A DNA stretch of 64,000 bases from Candidatus Sulfuritelmatomonas gaucii (GTDB lineage Bacteria; Acidobacteriota; Terriglobia; Terriglobales; Acidobacteriaceae): positions 830-64,829 of the forward strand of contig OKRB01000090.1 in the NCBI GenBank assembly GCA_900290245.1, read 5' to 3'. Below, piece after piece: positions 9,318 to 18,891 of the stretch. The number at the start of each line of letters is the position of its first letter. Within the stretch, counting starts at the first letter, position 1. Both the position numbers and the translations under genes were made by a program. Under the pieces are notes generated by a model that ran no database searches, was not told the DNA's origin, and saw nothing but the letters and a program-made list of their open reading frames with translations.

Positions 9318-12131
9318 CTATTTTGCGGCGAGCTGCCGCAGGACGTACTGCAAAATGCCGCCGTGCTTGAAGTATTCGATCTCTTGCGGCGTGTCGATGC
9401 GGACCGTTGCATGGAGCAGCCTTTTTTCGTCGTTCGGACTCGTCGCGCTGACGGCGACGCTGCGGCCGTTGGCGAATTTGTCGGCGAGGCGGTCGCAGAA
9501 GCCGAGAATGCTGTAGATTTCTTCGCCTGTCAGCCCCAGCGATTCCGCACTCTTGCCGGCTTCAAACTGCAGCGGCAGAATGCCCATGCCCACGAGGTTT
9601 GAGCGGTGAATGCGCTCGAAACTTTCAGCGAGCACAGCGCGCACGCCCAGTAGGTTGGGACCTTTGGCAGCCCAGTCGCGCGAGGAGCCGGAACCATACT
9701 CCTTGCCGGCAATGATGATTAGCGGGACGCCGCGCTTTGCGTACTCCACGCTGGCGTCGAAGATCGACATCTGTGTTCCCTCGGGCAGTAGGCGCGTCAC
9801 GCCGCCCTCGGTGCCGGGCGCGAGCTTGTTGCGCAGGCGCACGTTGGCAAAGGTGCCGCGCACCATCACCTCGTGATTTCCGCGGCGCGACCCGTAGCTG
9901 TTGAAGTCGGTGGGCTTCACGCCGTGGGCCGATAGATATTGGCCTGCGGGGCCGTTGGCCTTGATGGAGCCGGCGGGCGAAATGTGATCGGTGGTGACGG
10001 AGTCGCCCAGAAGAGCGAGCACACGCGCATCCGCGATGTCGGTCACGGGCGGCGGAGTCATGGTCATACCGTCGAAGTAGGGCGCCTTGCGGATGTAGGT
10101 GGAATCAGGCTCCCACTGGTAAACGTCGCCGGTGGGAAAGCTGAGGCCCTGCCAACTCGCATCACCCTCGGTCACGGTCGCGTATTCGCGGCGGAAGCCT
10201 TCGCTGGAGACGGCGTGTTCGATGGCTTCAGAGACTTCTTTCTGCGACGGCCAGATATCGCGCAGGTAAACGGGCCGTCCGCCCTTGTCCGTGCCGAGCG
10301 GATCAGCGTCGAAGTTGTGGCTGATTCTGCCGGCAAGCGCGTAAGCGACGACGAGCGGCGGCGACATGAGGTAGTTGGCGCGGACATCCACATTGACGCG
10401 CCCCTCGAAGTTGCGATTGCCGCTGAGGACACTGACAGCGACGAGGCCGTGGTCTTCAATGGATTTTGACACGTCGGAGGGTAGCGGCCCACTGTTGCCG
10501 ATGCACGTGGTGCACCCGTAGCCGACCACGTTGAAGCGCAATTTCTCAAGATAAGGCAGCAGGCCGGACTTCTGGTAGTAATCGGTGACCACGCGCGACC
10601 CTGGCGCGAGCGAGGTCTTTACCCACGGTGGAACGCAGAGGCCTTTCTCGACAGCTTTCTTCGCGAGCAGGCCGGCGGCAATCATCACGGATGGATTCGA
10701 TGTGTTGGTGCAACTGGTGATGGCGGCGAGGACCACCGAGCCGTGATCGAGATACTTGTCGGGGTCGATGTTGAATCGCTCTTTCACCGTCGTGGTGACG
10801 TGTAGAGGCGTTCCGGTCGGCGCGGAGGAAGTGTCGGGTCCTTCGTTGTCTTCGGCGGCCACCGCGGAGTCGGTGACGGTGGAGCGCTCCCAAGCGGCAG
10901 CGGTCCGTGTCCCCAGCGGCTTCGCCGTCAGCGCGAGAAGCGAGGGTAGTTGCTGCGCAAAGCTGGTGGCCGCATCCTTCAGCAACACCCGATCCTGCGG
11001 CCGCTTGGGCCCGGCGACACTGGGCTCAACGTCGCCGAGGTCGAGCGAGAGAGTCTGCGTGTACTCCGCTTCAGGTGCGCCGGCGGTGTGGAAGAGGCCC
11101 TGCTCCTTGTAGTACGCCTCCACAAGCGCGATCTGCTCTTCGCTGCGTCCGGTGAGGCGCAAATAGCGGAGGGTCTCTTGATCAACCGGGAAGATGCCGC
11201 AAGTGGCGCCGTACTCGGGAGCCATGTTGCCGATGGTGGCGCGGTCGGCGAGCGGCAGTTGCGTCAGCCCGTCGCCATAGAACTCGACAAATTTGCCAAC
11301 CACCCCAAGCTTCCGCAGCGCCTGCGTAATAGTAAGCACGAGATCGGTGGCTGTGGCGCCTTCGCGCAGCTTGCCGGTGAGCTTGTAGCCGACCACCTGC
11401 GGAATGAGCATGCTCACAGGCTGGCCGAGCATGGCCGCCTCGGCCTCTATGCCGCCCACTCCCCAGCCAAGCACGCCGAGCCCGTTGATCATCGTGGTGT
11501 GCGAATCGGTACCGACCAGCGTGTCAGGATATGCAAGCCATTCGCCGTTGACCTCAGTAGTGAAGACGACGCGGGCAAGGTACTCAAGATTCACCTGGTG
11601 GCAGATGCCCATGCCTGGCGGCACTGCGGAGAAATTTCGGAAAGCCGACTGGCCCCACTTGAGAAAGGCGTAACGCTCGCGATTACGCTGGAATTCGAGC
11701 AGCGAGTTCGCCTCGTAGGCTGCGGCAGTGCCGTACTCATCCACCTGCACGGAGTGGTCGATGACCAGCTCAGCGGGCGCCAGAGGATTGACGCGCTCGG
11801 GATCGCCGCCGAGAGTCTTGATGGCATCGCGCATGGCGGCCAGGTCGACGACAGCGGGGACGCCGGTAAAGTCCTGCATCAGGACGCGGGCAGGCATGTA
11901 AGCGATCTCGCGGCTGGGCTCGGCCTTCGCGTCCCACTTGGCCAGGAATTCGATGTCGGCGGCGGTGACGTTCACGCCATCCTCGCGGCGCAGCAGGTTT
12001 TCGAGCAGGATCTTGAGGCTGAACGGCAGGCGCGCGAGGTTGAAGCCGCGCGCGGCCAGCGCCGGAAGGCGATAGATGGTGTAGGATCGGCTGCCGGATT
12101 TAAGCACGGCTTTCGAGGAGAAGCTGTTCAT
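9318..12131 (-). CDS. acnA: Aconitate hydratase A
   Basis: Cytoplasmic [4Fe-4S] enzyme interconverting citrate and isocitrate. The 937-aa protein follows the IRP/AcnA architecture, with cluster ligands in [13 protein letters not shown] (about residue 475) and [14 protein letters not shown] (about residue 540). The swivel domain carries [17 protein letters not shown] and [15 protein letters not shown]. The protein is slightly longer than the usual 890-900 aa because of an acidic, low-complexity insertion at about residues 395-450. The start ATG at 12131 has AAGG 10 bases upstream. AcnA-type aconitases can also act on methylcitrate-derived intermediates, which matters because prpC/prpB lie 8-9 kb away without prpD in view; that link is inference. 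Confidence 0.95.
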   Translation of the reverse strand: MNSFSSKAVLKSGSRSYTIYRLPALAARGFNLARLPFSLKILLENLLRREDGVNVTAADIEFLAKWDAKAEPSREIAYMPARVLMQDFTGVPAVVDLAAMRDAIKTLGGDPERVNPLAPAELVIDHSVQVDEYGTAAAYEANSLLEFQRNRERYAFLKWGQSAFRNFSAVPPGMGICHQVNLEYLARVVFTTEVNGEWLAYPDTLVGTDSHTTMINGLGVLGWGVGGIEAEAAMLGQPVSMLIPQVVGYKLTGKLREGATATDLVLTITQALRKLGVVGKFVEFYGDGLTQLPLADRATIGNMAPEYGATCGIFPVDQETLRYLRLTGRSEEQIALVEAYYKEQGLFHTAGAPEAEYTQTLSLDLGDVEPSVAGPKRPQDRVLLKDAATSFAQQLPSLLALTAKPLGTRTAAAWERSTVTDSAVAAEDNEGPDTSSAPTGTPLHVTTTVKERFNIDPDKYLDHGSVVLAAITSCTNTSNPSVMIAAGLLAKKAVEKGLCVPPWVKTSLAPGSRVVTDYYQKSGLLPYLEKLRFNVVGYGCTTCIGNSGPLPSDVSKSIEDHGLVAVSVLSGNRNFEGRVNVDVRANYLMSPPLVVAYALAGRISHNFDADPLGTDKGGRPVYLRDIWPSQKEVSEAIEHAVSSEGFRREYATVTEGDASWQGLSFPTGDVYQWEPDSTYIRKAPYFDGMTMTPPPVTDIADARVLALLGDSVTTDHISPAGSIKANGPAGQYLSAHGVKPTDFNSYGSRRGNHEVMVRGTFANVRLRNKLAPGTEGGVTRLLPEGTQMSIFDASVEYAKRGVPLIIIAGKEYGSGSSRDWAAKGPNLLGVRAVLAESFERIHRSNLVGMGILPLQFEAGKSAESLGLTGEEIYSILGFCDRLADKFANGRSVAVSATSPNDEKRLLHATVRIDTPQEIEYFKHGGILQYVLRQLAAK

Positions 12132-12480
12132 CGGAGCGAAGCCTTTCTATCCGCATAGAGAACGGATGGAGTTCGATAACGAGCGGCGCCAGCGGGGATC
12201 GCGGTGCCGAGGAGCTGGTGTCGCTCGCGGAGTCAGGTTGGCGGCGCAAACCATCAGCGCGGGCCAAAAACTTGTCGGAAACAGATTAATTAGCGGACGC
12301 GGTCAGCGTCCACGGTCGTGGCGGCCGCGGCGAAAACGCTTGAAAAGGACCGAACCGGCTTTGGGAAGGCGGCGCATGGGATACAGAAAAATTCTAGCGC
12401 AGGCGCGGGCGCGGTGGAAAGACCTTGCCTGCGGATCGGCCAGCAGCTAGGCTCATACCGTGCTCCCGGGGGGTGAATGC
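12132..12480. other. Divergent intergenic region acnA / secreted hydrolase
   Basis: This 349-bp stretch holds no convincing gene. It contains a small ATCCG/CGGAT hairpin near 12140-12165, just upstream of acnA, and one good promoter for the rightward gene (12425-12453). The rest is GC-rich without recognisable motifs. The 94-aa open frame inside it has arginine-rich, non-natural composition. Confidence 0.5.
12425..12453 (+). promoter_or_regulatory. Predicted promoter of the MetX-like gene
   Basis: TTGCCT (12425-12430), a 17-bp spacer and TAGGCT (12448-12453) place transcription start near 12460. That is about 20 bp before the ATG at 12481 and its GGGGG ribosome site. Confidence 0.4.
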
Positions 12481-13617
12481 ATGCTGTTTCGCGTAGCCAG
12501 GTTTCTTTTCGCCGCTTCATTGCTGATTCTAATTGCTGCCAGCGCTCAGACCATGTCGATGCCCGAGGCAAAACCGCCGGCAACCGCGGCGTCGCCGGCC
12601 GCAAGCAAGTGGCCGGCAGTCGACGGGACGGTGGTGCTGCCGGACTTTCGATTCGGCACAGGCGAGACGCTGCCCCAGCTCAGGCTGCATTACCTCACGC
12701 TGGGCACGCCGCATCGCAACGCCGCAGGCCACATGGATAACGCGGTGCTGTTGCTGCATGGGACGGGCGGAAGCGCGCACTCATTGCTGAATCCGGTGTT
12801 TTCCGATGTGCTGTTCGGCCCGGGCGCGCCGCTCGACATCACGAAGTACTTCCTCATCCTGCCCGACGATATCGGACATGGACAAAGCTCGAAGCCGTCG
12901 GATGGGTTGCACGCGCATTTTCCCGCGTACGACTACGACGACATGGTGCGCAGCCAGCGGATGATGCTCGACGAGATGAAGATCGATCATCTGCGGTTGA
13001 TCCTGGGAACCTCGATGGGCTGCATGCAGAGCTTTGTATGGGGCGAGACGTATCCCGGATTTGCCGATGCGTTGATGCCTTTGGCATGCCTGCCGGTGCA
13101 GATAGCGGGGCGCAACCGCATGATGCGCTACATGGCAATGGAGGCCATCAAGCAGGATCCGGCATGGATGGATGGCGAGTACAAGACCGAGCCAGTGCAA
13201 GGCCTGCGCACGGCGAACGAGATGCTGCTCATCATGGGATCGAGCCCGCTGCAAATGCAAGAGCGGGAGCCCACGCGGGAGGCGGCAGAGCAGTATGTGA
13301 ACCGTGACCTCGACCGCGTCATGGCGCACGCCGATGCCAATGACATGATCTTTCAGCTCAACTCCAGCCGGAATTACGATCCCAGTGCGCACCTCGACCG
13401 CATCACAGTGCCGGTCATGTGGATCAACTCCGCCGACGACTTCATCAATCCGCCCGAGTTGGGTATCGCAGAAAAAATGGTGAAGCAAATGCCGAACGCG
13501 CGCTTTGTGCTGATTCCCATCTCCGACGCAACACGCGGCCACGGCACGCACACCGTCGCGTCGGTGTGGCAGAACTACCTGATCGAGTTGTTGAAAGAGT
13601 CGGAGCCGAAACCCTGA
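12481..13617 (+). CDS. Secreted MetX-like alpha/beta hydrolase
   Basis: A 378-aa alpha/beta-hydrolase related to homoserine O-acetyltransferases. An N-terminal signal peptide (about residues 1-22, FLFAASLLILIAASAQ) predicts export, unlike cytoplasmic MetX. The catalytic triad is visible: nucleophile elbow LGTSMGCMQ (about residue 179), aspartate in NSADDF (about residue 319) and histidine in GHGTH (about residue 356). The usual MetX GGSMGG elbow is altered to GTSMGC. ATG 12481 is preferred over an upstream GTG (12460) because a G-rich ribosome site precedes it and the signal peptide starts there. It stands alone, away from methionine genes, so it is more likely a periplasmic esterase or acyltransferase of unknown substrate. 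Confidence 0.8.
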   Translation: MLFRVARFLFAASLLILIAASAQTMSMPEAKPPATAASPAASKWPAVDGTVVLPDFRFGTGETLPQLRLHYLTLGTPHRNAAGHMDNAVLLLHGTGGSAHSLLNPVFSDVLFGPGAPLDITKYFLILPDDIGHGQSSKPSDGLHAHFPAYDYDDMVRSQRMMLDEMKIDHLRLILGTSMGCMQSFVWGETYPGFADALMPLACLPVQIAGRNRMMRYMAMEAIKQDPAWMDGEYKTEPVQGLRTANEMLLIMGSSPLQMQEREPTREAAEQYVNRDLDRVMAHADANDMIFQLNSSRNYDPSAHLDRITVPVMWINSADDFINPPELGIAEKMVKQMPNARFVLIPISDATRGHGTHTVASVWQNYLIELLKESEPKP

Positions 13618-13711
13618 CGCGCAGGTGACGAGCGTGCCACCGGAGGTTGCGCGAGTCCGATGGCGAATCGGGTGCGCAGGAAACGCCGCCTATGCGGGGG
13701 TAGACGCTAAC

Positions 13712-14863
13712 CTACCGCGGCTGCATGTTGTAGAGGAAGTAAGCGCGCAGCTCGAGATACGGGCCGTGGAACTCACGCGGCAGCGGTGGATAGCTGGAGC
13801 CGGTGATCGCGCCCCAGGCCGCGCGGTCAAGCCCGGTGTCACCGGAGCGGCCGTCCAGTGTCATATCAACGACCTGGCCGTTGGGCAGAACCTTGAAGCG
13901 AATCGCCACGACGCCCGACTTGAGGATGGGCGGGTTCACCTCGTCGGGAATTAGCGGATCCCACGTCATCTGCGTGATGTAGTGCCAGCGCGTCAGCCAG
14001 GAGCTGAAGTCGACGCCTTGCGTGTCCGACAGGATGTCGGGCGCTCCTGTGCCTGCGCCAGGGTGCATGGAGAGACCGCCCGACGGCATGTTGGATCCCT
14101 GCTGCCCGTGGCCGTGCATGGAGTTCATCATGTCCTGGCGAAGCTGGTCGGATGGATTCTGCGAGCCCATGGCGAAGTTCGGCTTGGCGGGAACGGCCGA
14201 AGGACGCGGCGCCTCAGGCTGCGGCGACTGCGGACTTGGCGGAATGGGCTGCGAGGCCTGCGGCTTGGGCTCGACCGGAGCTTGCTGTTGCTCAGCCGGC
14301 GGCGGCGGCGCCTCGCTCTTGAACTCGTCCAGTGTCTTCTTATCGATCAGCGGCTGCTTGGGCAAGGGCTTGGGAGCGACCTTCTGCCGTTGCTTCAAAA
14401 TGTCAGGTGGCAGGTTCAGGAAGGTCTGATCGCTGTGCTCTTTCAGCGCGTCGAAGGGGTCAACGACCTTGGGCACCTTGAAAAGATAGATCGGAATCCA
14501 GGTAATCGCGGAGAGCAGGAAGACGTGAATCAGGATGGCCAGCCACAATCCCTCGCGCAAGCGGCTCCAGCGCCGCTCATCTTCGAGCTCACTGATCATC
14601 TCTAGGAGCTCGTGGGTGTCGTAGTCGACCCAGCGCGATCCGCGAACCACGCGAGGACGGGCGACGCTCGGCTCGGAACCTGGTTCCAGCTCCGCCTCGG
14701 GCTCCGGCTCAACGTCAACCGCAGGCGCCGGATCAAGCGATGCGGTCAGGCCGAGAATCCCCCCCGGAATAGCAATTTCCCCTGCAGGGCTGCCAGTTTT
14801 CGGGGTCGAGTCGGCTGGTCCCTTGGGCTCGTTCACTTCTGCTGGCGCTTCGCTGGTGGGCAT
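13712..14863 (-). CDS. TonB-family energy transducer-like protein
   Basis: A 383-aa protein with TonB organisation. An N-terminal acidic cytoplasmic stretch of about 100 residues comes first. One transmembrane helix follows at about residues 105-130 (LWLAILIHVFLLSAIT). Then comes a Pro/Glu/Lys/Gln-rich periplasmic linker (about residues 150-260). The C-terminal domain (about 290-383) has TonB-C-like features: VVAIRFKVLPNGQV and LDRAAWGAITGSSYPPLP. The N-terminal cytoplasmic extension is unusually long for TonB, where the helix normally starts within the first 20-30 residues. No ExbB/ExbD or receptor gene is adjacent. It is divergent from the VTT gene and convergent with the MetX-like gene. 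Confidence 0.78.
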   Translation of the reverse strand: MPTSEAPAEVNEPKGPADSTPKTGSPAGEIAIPGGILGLTASLDPAPAVDVEPEPEAELEPGSEPSVARPRVVRGSRWVDYDTHELLEMISELEDERRWSRLREGLWLAILIHVFLLSAITWIPIYLFKVPKVVDPFDALKEHSDQTFLNLPPDILKQRQKVAPKPLPKQPLIDKKTLDEFKSEAPPPPAEQQQAPVEPKPQASQPIPPSPQSPQPEAPRPSAVPAKPNFAMGSQNPSDQLRQDMMNSMHGHGQQGSNMPSGGLSMHPGAGTGAPDILSDTQGVDFSSWLTRWHYITQMTWDPLIPDEVNPPILKSGVVAIRFKVLPNGQVVDMTLDGRSGDTGLDRAAWGAITGSSYPPLPREFHGPYLELRAYFLYNMQPR

Positions 14864-15041
14864 GCGGTACTAAGGAGCGGCTCACGGCATGTGCATCGCT
14901 GGCCGGCTCCGTTTAGAGGTCCTTCCTGTCTATTCTCTCATCCTTCACATTGCCGCGCGACACGGCATCGATCCGTAACTCAGCGCCTCGTACAATGATA
15001 CTTACTGAATTGACGCAGAATGAGGCGGAAAGGGACGGCGT

Positions 15042-15662
15042 TTGAAGCAGTTTTTTGCGCGGATCGTGGCGGAATGGAAGCTGGTGATTCTGCCGGCGCT
15101 GTTCAAAATGGGGTTCTGGGGCGTGGGCGCGGTCGCGGTGCTCGACTCCTCGAGCATTCCCGTCCCCATTGATGCTGTCATTGCCGTCTACGTATGGAAC
15201 GACAAACGCCATTTCTGGCTCTATTGCCTGATGGCGGCTGTCGGTTCGGCGATCGGCGGGCTGTTGCCCTACTGGCTGGGCCGCGCCGGCGGCGAGTTAT
15301 TCCTGCTCAAGCGAGTCAACCGCGCTCGATTTGACTATTTGCGCCACCGCTTTCAGCGGCAGGAGTTCCTTGCCGTCCTTATCCCGTCCATGATGCCCCC
15401 GCCCACACCCTGGAAGATCTTTGTCTTCGCGGCCGGCGTTTTTGAGATGCGGGTCGTTGATTTCATGCTGGCCGTAACCCTCGGAAGGTTTGTGCGCTGG
15501 TTTGTCCTATCGCTGCTGGTGCTCAAGCTGGGGCCTGGCGCGGTGGACCTGGTCGCACGTCACGCCCTCGCGTCTATGCTCGTGCTCGCCCTGCTCGTTG
15601 TGACCGGATTTGTGTGGTGGTGGCGGCGAATGAGGCGCCCCGGCAACCCATTGGAAACATAA
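15042..15662 (+). CDS. DedA/VTT-domain membrane protein
   Basis: A 206-aa polytopic inner-membrane protein of the DedA/SNARE-associated (VTT) type. Members take part in lipid carrier or phospholipid flipping and membrane homeostasis. Features are the re-entrant region SSSIPVPIDAVIAVYV (about residues 40-55), a conserved GLLPYWLGRAGG (about 75-86), and a second loop MMPPPTPWKIFVFAAGVF (about 122-139) equivalent to the family P-x-P-x-K segment. Four or five hydrophobic helices and a basic C-terminus are visible. The start is TTG at 15042, supported by AAGGGACGG about 8 bp upstream. A TACAAT -10-like box lies at 14991. Confidence 0.82.
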   Translation: MKQFFARIVAEWKLVILPALFKMGFWGVGAVAVLDSSSIPVPIDAVIAVYVWNDKRHFWLYCLMAAVGSAIGGLLPYWLGRAGGELFLLKRVNRARFDYLRHRFQRQEFLAVLIPSMMPPPTPWKIFVFAAGVFEMRVVDFMLAVTLGRFVRWFVLSLLVLKLGPGAVDLVARHALASMLVLALLVVTGFVWWWRRMRRPGNPLET

Positions 15663-15737
15663 GGCTTCGATGCGACATGCGAGGAATGGGTGAAGGCCGG
15701 GAAGCCGAAGCCTCTGCCACGCGTCCAAGGGGTAGAA

Positions 15738-16826
15738 ATGCTCAGATCGCTTCTTCTTGCGGCACTTGCCTTGAGCGCGCTGGCTGTCCGCGCAGCCCAG
15801 CGCGTGACAGTCGAGCAGTTGCGGCAGTGTCTAGCCCAGCAGCAGGCAGCCCGCGAAAGCGACGCCGAGGCGGCATTGCAGCTCAGCTCGCTGGAGCTGA
15901 GTGAGAGGCTGACCGGTGAGACTCTCGCCCGGCTAAAGTCCGAGTTTCATCCCGGCGAAAAAACCATCGAGGAACTGGAACTGCTGGCCGATCTGTCGGC
16001 GTTTTTTGATCCTCCTGCGCCCGAACTGCCGCAAAAGGCAGCGCCCGATGCAGTGGCGCAACAGGAGATGCTGCGAGAGGCAACAAACTTCGCCACCAAC
16101 ACGCTGGCGCACCTGCCGGATTTTCTTGCCACGCGCACTACTTTCAATTACGAGGACATGCCGGTATTGACGGACGACAGCAGCTTTCAAAGTGGGCTGC
16201 ATCCGGTAGGTTCGTCGGTCCGTGAGGTGGCCTACCGCAAAGGCCTCGAATTTTCGAGCGGCGCGCCATCGGCTCGAGCTGCGGGCGCTCCAGCAGCAGC
16301 CGCGCCCTCGCTCAGTTCCGCCGGCGAGTTCGGTCCGATCCTGGCCACCGTGATGACCGACTCCGCCCAGGGCAATGTCACCTGGAACCACTGGGAGCAG
16401 ACACCCGACGGCCCGGCAGCCGTCTTCAGCTACGGAGTACCGCAGGAGGCATCGCACTACAAAATTGACTTCTGCTGCTCGCGCAATCCCGTCACGCGGA
16501 CGATGGACTCCTACCACGGGACGCCAGCCTATCGGGGAACCATTACCGTGGACCCATCAACCGGCGCTGTCTTGCGCCTCACGCTTGAGGCTGATCTGGA
16601 GACGCTCGTTCCGCCCGAGCATTTTGCGCTGGTCGTGCAGTACGGAGAGGTTGAGATCAGCGGAGACAGCTTGATTTGCCCGCTCGAAAGCGCCGCGATT
16701 TTTCGCGCTGTCATCGAAGCGAGAAAGCGCACCTGGAACGTGATCCATATCAACCACGCGAGCTTCACCAACTATCGGCGCTTTGGATCGACAGCGAAGA
16801 TTGTGCCGGATGCGGCGGCGCGCTGA
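15738..16826 (+). CDS. Secreted protein of unknown function
   Basis: A 362-aa protein with a clear signal peptide (MLRSLLLAALALSALAVRAA). I do not recognise a named domain. The mature part begins with an alpha-helical, Glu/Leu/Ala-rich region (about residues 25-110), then an Ala/Pro/Ser-rich linker near residue 190. A beta-rich C-terminal half follows, with two adjacent cysteines (FCCSRN, about residue 250). The overall style matches secreted acidobacterial proteins of unknown role. ATG 15738 is used because the signal peptide starts there; the frame extends 16 codons upstream without support. It lies 75 bp after the VTT gene on the same strand and may be cotranscribed. Confidence 0.7.
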   Translation: MLRSLLLAALALSALAVRAAQRVTVEQLRQCLAQQQAARESDAEAALQLSSLELSERLTGETLARLKSEFHPGEKTIEELELLADLSAFFDPPAPELPQKAAPDAVAQQEMLREATNFATNTLAHLPDFLATRTTFNYEDMPVLTDDSSFQSGLHPVGSSVREVAYRKGLEFSSGAPSARAAGAPAAAAPSLSSAGEFGPILATVMTDSAQGNVTWNHWEQTPDGPAAVFSYGVPQEASHYKIDFCCSRNPVTRTMDSYHGTPAYRGTITVDPSTGAVLRLTLEADLETLVPPEHFALVVQYGEVEISGDSLICPLESAAIFRAVIEARKRTWNVIHINHASFTNYRRFGSTAKIVPDAAAR

Positions 16827-16904
16827 GCGGACGGCACAAGCTCCCACCATTGCGCGGCATGCCTGCAAGATCAAACAAATTTGAAGTCGGCGAAAGCGAG
16901 GCCG

Positions 16905-17447
16905 TTACTTCACCGCAGCTTGCTCGGCGCCAGCGAGGTTCATGCGCCGCACCAGCACTGGCGCGCCGAGCGCAACCGCGAGCACGATGGACGTGGCGAC
17001 AACATCGTTGCGATAGAAGGGAATCGCGGCCGCGTAGCAGGTGACGAGACCGGCGAATGTATGCGGATAGGGGCTCAAGCTGCTGGCCCAGAAGCCATAG
17101 TTCGAGACAACAAAGAACGAGGTCGGCCCGAGAATTGCGCCCGCAGCCCCGCGCACGAAGGTCGTCTTCGCGTGCAGCAGGATTTGGCCGAGCGCGATGG
17201 CGGCAGCGTACCACGCCCACGTGGTGACGTACGCCTGCCAGTGGAACTGATAGTGATAGACATAGGTGGTCAGGGCGAAATCGCTCGCCATGAGGATGGC
17301 AACCGGCGCCAGCATCTCGCGCCACGAACGGCGTGCTCCGAAATAGACCAGCGAACCTGTGACCGCCGTGAAATTCAACAACGGCAAATGGCCCGCAACC
17401 AGGTAACGGCTCGCTACGCCAAGCAACACCAGCACATATGCAAACAT
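16905..17447 (-). CDS. DUF6580-like multi-pass membrane protein
   Basis: A 180-aa very hydrophobic protein with five or six predicted helices. Small aromatic-rich loops such as YVYHYQFHWQAYV and FFVVSNYGFWASS resemble the conserved hypothetical DUF6580 family, related to ECF-type membrane components; that assignment is from memory of the pattern and is moderate. The start is ATG 17447 with GAGG 5 bp upstream. An in-frame GTG two codons earlier is possible. A good promoter lies about 90 bp upstream (17534-17562). It is convergent with the unknown secreted protein gene. Confidence 0.65.
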   Translation of the reverse strand: MFAYVLVLLGVASRYLVAGHLPLLNFTAVTGSLVYFGARRSWREMLAPVAILMASDFALTTYVYHYQFHWQAYVTTWAWYAAAIALGQILLHAKTTFVRGAAGAILGPTSFFVVSNYGFWASSLSPYPHTFAGLVTCYAAAIPFYRNDVVATSIVLAVALGAPVLVRRMNLAGAEQAAVK

Positions 17448-17533
17448 GACCACCTCATCTTGTTAGTCGTGAGCCTATTTTCGCGGTCACGCAGAAAAGG
17501 CCGAGCCCGCGCAGGAACAATGGCGCTCCCTTC

Positions 17534-17562
17534 ATTGTGACGTCAGGCACTGTTTACGTCAA
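17534..17562 (-). promoter_or_regulatory. Strong predicted promoter with TGACGTCA palindrome
   Basis: On the minus strand TTGACG (17557-17562), a 17-bp spacer and CACAAT (17534-17539) form the best -35/-10 pair in the window. An 8-bp palindrome TGACGTCA overlaps the spacer and -10 region (about 17537-17544). Further TGACG copies lie just upstream, which suggests an operator. Confidence 0.5.
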
Positions 17563-17687
17563 CAAAAAGAGTTTTGCGTCGTCAAAATTTCTTCATGCGA
17601 AGTGAACGAGAATACGGGATACTGCGCCAGCACTCCGCTATTGCAATGCCGCACGAATGAGGAGTTGAAATCGCCTGTAGATCCCCC

Positions 17688-18857
17688 TCACTTTTGCGCG
17701 CGGCCGCTCATCACTTCGCCGGCCTCCTCACGGCTATCGACGATGTAGACCCAGCCGCCAAGTGGAGCACGGCCCGCGGAATTGCGCGACGCCAGGAACG
17801 AGTAGTGAAAGCGGAGGTCTGAGAACTCGACCGTGGTCCATGTGCGGCCGGGAGGAAGATTCGGTGGATCAAGACCGGCGACCGGCTCCTGTCCAACATC
17901 GCGCACCACGGCCCAGGTTCCCCAATCGAGATAGACACGCCCCAGCAGCGTGCGCTTTGCCGCTTCGACGGCGGGCGTGTCGGCGGGTTTGTAGAGCACG
18001 TCGCGATTCGGATCGCTGTCGATAGAGCTGGTTCGCGTATTGATCTCGGCGGTCTGAAAGAAATCGGCGGTCTCAAGCATCGTGTGCCAGCGAAAGGGAT
18101 TGACGGGGTAAGGCTCTGCGGCCATGCGCAGAACCGGTTCCGAGGCCACATCCGCGTTCTGGAACAGCGCCAGCGCCCGCCCATGTTCAGTCCATCGCCA
18201 GCAGCCGAGGAGCACCATTCCGCCGAGGGCGAAGATCGCCCACCCGCGCCCGCGAAACCGCTTGCGGCGTGCGCCGATCTCGCGATCGGCCAGTCCGAAC
18301 ACCCACGGCATGAAGAATGCCAGGAAAAACAGCAGCCACAGGGTCGGCTCGGCGATAAACATGAAGCTGCCCGAGTACCAATGATCATTGAGCGGGAAGA
18401 AGGGACGGACCCCGTAGTTGTTGGTCCAGTCGAGAAGGATATGCGTGAGCGAGGCGATGAATGTGGACAAGTAAAGCCAGCCCCAGTGGGCGGGCTGGCG
18501 CGCAGCGACGAGCGACGGAATCACAATTGGTGGGGGTTGCGCCATCCCACCTTGATCCTCCGTTGCGGCGGATGGCACGACCGCCGCAGCCGTGTCCCGC
18601 CTGCGCGCATATCGCCATCGATCGAAGAGCCACACCGCACCGGTAATCACGCCGGCGACCACCGGCACCGCCCAGAAAGTATGCGTGATGCCGCGATGAT
18701 GCTTCAGCTCTTCCACCGGCCCGACGAATCCCCAAAAGATGTCCAGATCGGCGGCCTCCGCCGCCAGCACGCAGGCGAGCGTGGCGTAAGCTGTCTTGCG
18801 ATTCAATCCGGTTCGGCCAATGCATGCGCCGGTGAGGAAATGAGTGACGGGTTCCAT
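17688..18857 (-). CDS. Membrane-bound metal-dependent hydrolase (YdjM/DUF457 family)
   Basis: A 389-aa polytopic protein. The N-terminus MEPVTHFLTGACIGRTGL and the downstream ADLDIFWGF and HHRGITHTF segments carry the His/Asp residues typical of YdjM/DUF457 inner-membrane proteins, annotated as metal-dependent hydrolases. LTHILLDWTNNYG (about residue 140) completes the motif set. Four or five helices span about residues 60-240, and a roughly 150-residue hydrophilic C-terminal domain follows. The start ATG at 18857 gives the conserved N-terminus. It lies 34 bp downstream of the M29 aminopeptidase gene on the same strand, so cotranscription is likely. The physiological substrate is unknown. Confidence 0.8.
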   Translation of the reverse strand: MEPVTHFLTGACIGRTGLNRKTAYATLACVLAAEAADLDIFWGFVGPVEELKHHRGITHTFWAVPVVAGVITGAVWLFDRWRYARRRDTAAAVVPSAATEDQGGMAQPPPIVIPSLVAARQPAHWGWLYLSTFIASLTHILLDWTNNYGVRPFFPLNDHWYSGSFMFIAEPTLWLLFFLAFFMPWVFGLADREIGARRKRFRGRGWAIFALGGMVLLGCWRWTEHGRALALFQNADVASEPVLRMAAEPYPVNPFRWHTMLETADFFQTAEINTRTSSIDSDPNRDVLYKPADTPAVEAAKRTLLGRVYLDWGTWAVVRDVGQEPVAGLDPPNLPPGRTWTTVEFSDLRFHYSFLASRNSAGRAPLGGWVYIVDSREEAGEVMSGRAQK

Positions 18858-18891
18858 TCAGTCGTGCGTTCCGTTATCGAATCATAGCCGT

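Noticed and set aside
10950-12158. 402-codon plus-strand open frame
   Set aside because: Antisense shadow of acnA, which has all aconitase motifs.
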